NCBI GenBank assembly: GCA_018401995.1
Contig: JAGYJR010000010.1
Coordinates: forward strand, 1-64,000
Length of the DNA stretch: 64,000 nucleotides
Direction of reading: 5' to 3'
Source: Flavobacterium sp.
GTDB taxonomy: Bacteria; Bacteroidota; Bacteroidia; Flavobacteriales; Flavobacteriaceae
The notes beneath the pieces were generated by a model. It was given only the letters and a program-made list of their open reading frames with translations, made no database searches and was not told the DNA's origin. The stretch's first letter is position 1. Each line of letters begins with the position of its first letter. The position numbers and the translations under genes were made by a program. This document shows positions 62,636 through 64,000 of this stretch, one piece after another.

Positions 62636-62668
62636 AAAACTCTCTAGTAAAATAGGGAGTTTTTTTTA
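62636..62668 (+). terminator. Terminator of the carboxylase operon
   Basis: AAAACTCTCTA (62636-62646) pairs with TAGGGAGTTTT (62653-62663, one weak pair), followed by T residues. Confidence 0.8.
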
Positions 62669-62701
62669 TCTTGCACTTTCATACAGGTTAAGCCATTCAT
62701 T

Positions 62702-63823
62702 ATGATTTTTAAAAAAAAGTTATTTTTTATTTTTTTATTTTCAATTACATTCGTTTTTTCTCAAGAATCGATTAAGCACAAAGTGGTTTCTGGGGAATCA
62801 ATATATGCTATTGCGAAAAAATACAAAGTTACAGAAGCTGATATTTACCAATTAAATCCTAAAGTTAAAGGTGCTGTATTGCAGTTGAATACTATAATAC
62901 TTATTCCAAATAAAAATATAAACAACAAGCAAATAGCTACAGAAGTTGTTGGAGTAGAGGAACATATTGTTCAAAAAGGAGAAACCTTTTTTAGTATTTC
63001 AAAAAAGTACAATATCAGTATTGGTAAACTAAAAGAAAGAAATCCGAATTTAAATGATAGAGGATTGCAAATTGGTGCAAAAATTAATTTAAAACCAATT
63101 GAATCTTCTCAAGTCGCAGTAACTTCAACAGCGAATTCAATTGGTAATGATGTTGATTTTCATATAGTGCAGCCCAAAGAAACTAAATTTGGTATAGCAA
63201 AAAAATACGGTTTAACCATTGCAGAATTAGAAGCGTTGAATCCTGAGATTGTTTCTAATTTACCTGTTGGTTTTCAATTGGTACTAAAGAAAGGAATTAC
63301 GAATTCAAAACCAAATGAAATAGTTGTTCAAAATGAGAATTTGGTAAGTGAAGAGTTAGCAGATGATTCATTGGATGTTTTTGTTCAAGAAGCAGATAAA
63401 AATGAAATTGTTGATGTGGTTCCAATGTCTCTAGATAATACTTTTAAAGCGGATTTTATAATTTCTAATGCTTCTCAAAACCTGGGAGTGCCTTACAGAA
63501 GTGGCGGAACTAGTTCAAGTGGTTTTGATTGCTCTGGATTAGTGTGTACTACTTATGAGAAAGCAAATATTAAACTGCCAAGATCATCTCATGAAATGGC
63601 AACGGTTGGTTTGAAAATTAATAAATTAAAAGCACAAAAAGGTGACTTGATTTTTTTTAAAACAAGAGGAAATAGAATTAGTCATGTAGGAATAATTACC
63701 GAAGTTTTAGATAATGATATTAAGTTTATTCATTCCTCTACGTCCTCGGGAGTGATTATTTCATCTGTAAATGAAGATTATTACAAGAAAAGATTTGTCC
63801 AAATAAATAGAGTTTTAAATTAA
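62702..63823 (+). CDS. LysM-NlpC/P60 cell-wall endopeptidase
   Basis: 373 aa with a signal peptide (residues 1-20, ends VFSQ). Three LysM repeats bind peptidoglycan: about 23-70 (HKVVSGESIYAIAKKYKVTE), 87-133 (HIVQKGETFFSISKKYNISI) and 154-198 (HIVQPKETKFGIAKKYGLTI). The NlpC/P60 domain is about 255-373, with catalytic Cys in GFDCSGLVCTTYEKA and His in ISHVGIITEV. It cleaves within stem peptides, in cell-wall remodelling. Followed by a terminator. Confidence 0.95.
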   Translation: MIFKKKLFFIFLFSITFVFSQESIKHKVVSGESIYAIAKKYKVTEADIYQLNPKVKGAVLQLNTIILIPNKNINNKQIATEVVGVEEHIVQKGETFFSISKKYNISIGKLKERNPNLNDRGLQIGAKINLKPIESSQVAVTSTANSIGNDVDFHIVQPKETKFGIAKKYGLTIAELEALNPEIVSNLPVGFQLVLKKGITNSKPNEIVVQNENLVSEELADDSLDVFVQEADKNEIVDVVPMSLDNTFKADFIISNASQNLGVPYRSGGTSSSGFDCSGLVCTTYEKANIKLPRSSHEMATVGLKINKLKAQKGDLIFFKTRGNRISHVGIITEVLDNDIKFIHSSTSSGVIISSVNEDYYKKRFVQINRVLN

Positions 63824-63825
63824 AT

Positions 63826-63854
63826 AAAATAACCGCTATTAAAGCGGTTATTTT
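63826..63854. terminator. Bidirectional terminator
   Basis: AAAATAACCGCT (63826-63837) pairs with AGCGGTTATTTT (63843-63854). It lies between convergent genes. Confidence 0.8.
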
Positions 63855-63858
63855 ATTT

Positions 63859-64000
63859 TTAGTTGTTAGATAAAAAATCGAAAATTTCATCTTTTAATCG
63901 AACTCTCTCAGACCTTAATTGATTTAAAGTCGCATCAGTAGAAGGTTCAGTATCGGTCTCGATTCTATAAATCTCGTGGTCAATTTCATCATAATTATCA
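63859..64000 (-). CDS. YdcH (DUF465) family protein, N-terminus beyond window
   Basis: The last about 47 codons of a leftward gene, stop TAA 63859-63861. The visible part reads NYDEIDHEIYRIETDTEPST, then LNQLRSERVRLKDEIFDFLS. This helix pair, with the HEI-RIE and LK-DEI spacing, fits the short DUF465/YdcH family (proteins of about 75-85 residues). Function unknown in general. Confidence 0.65.
   Translation of the reverse strand, partial: DNYDEIDHEIYRIETDTEPSTDATLNQLRSERVRLKDEIFDFLSNN

Noticed and set aside
1-64000. tRNA or rRNA genes
   Set aside because: No cloverleaf or ribosomal RNA signature noticed by eye in the spacers; a tRNAscan search would be decisive.

Overview
The window looks like chromosome of a Bacteroidetes bacterium, most probably Flavobacterium or a close relative. 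The evidence is low GC, genes without Shine-Dalgarno sites preceded by TAnnTTTG-type -7 boxes, type IX secretion (T9SS) type B sorting-domain remains, DUF2807/PspC/PadR and sigma/VWA gene sets, an rpmB-rpmG-DUF4295-ftsY block, bacillithiol synthesis (BshC) and a SecA of about 1,100 residues. I saw no rRNA, tRNA, CRISPR array, prophage or insertion sequence.

Layout. 1-3.7 kb: leftward envelope-stress-like operon (PadR regulator, PspC membrane protein, two DUF2807 surface proteins, the last one cut by the window edge). 3.9-13.5 kb: DUF4442 protein, epimerase, YceI lipoprotein, grpE-dnaJ, ABC-2 exporter pair, MscS channel, an NtrC-like regulator without DNA-binding domain, a one-domain DEAD-box protein and DUF2007. 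13.5-23.9 kb: second YceI, ABC-F protein, amidase, a small TonB-plug-like protein, then a sigma factor / anti-sigma-like / VWA locus in which the first and last genes are broken, and a MATE pump. 23.9-38.5 kb: MeaB, AEC transporter, a broken FAD-linked oxidase, a decayed small gene, SecA, DUF2795, cobalamin adenosyltransferase, LolD-like ABC ATPase, methyltransferase and a second ABC-F. 38.6-50.5 kb: CocE-type hydrolase, glycosyltransferase, 2-oxoacid dehydrogenase E2, exonuclease, FAH-family enzyme, Hpt, CinA, ribosomal proteins, FtsY, serine hydrolase, DUF721 and Ndk. 50.6-56.4 kb: a direct duplication of an SUMF1-type gene plus bshC, in which the left copy is riddled with frameshifts and is joined to the 3' end of a T9SS type B gene. 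56.4-64 kb: radical SAM protein, a biotin-dependent acyl-CoA carboxylase operon (carrier protein, biotin carboxylase, carboxyltransferase), a LysM-NlpC/P60 endopeptidase and a YdcH-like tail.

The carboxylase operon, MeaB and the PduO-type adenosyltransferase together suggest propionyl-CoA/methylmalonyl-CoA metabolism with adenosylcobalamin, although no mutase gene is in the window.

The most unusual feature is the repeat landscape. Short palindromes and low-complexity repeats of the kind that fill spacers here also occur in frame inside at least four protein genes: radical SAM, methyltransferase, glycosyltransferase and MATE. The broken genes cluster in three patches (20.1-21.9, 27.8-28.65 and 51.06-54.0 kb). 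Many lesions are one-base indels in homopolymers, so unpolished long-read sequence or misassembly must be considered alongside real gene decay. I found no convincing new multi-gene system.
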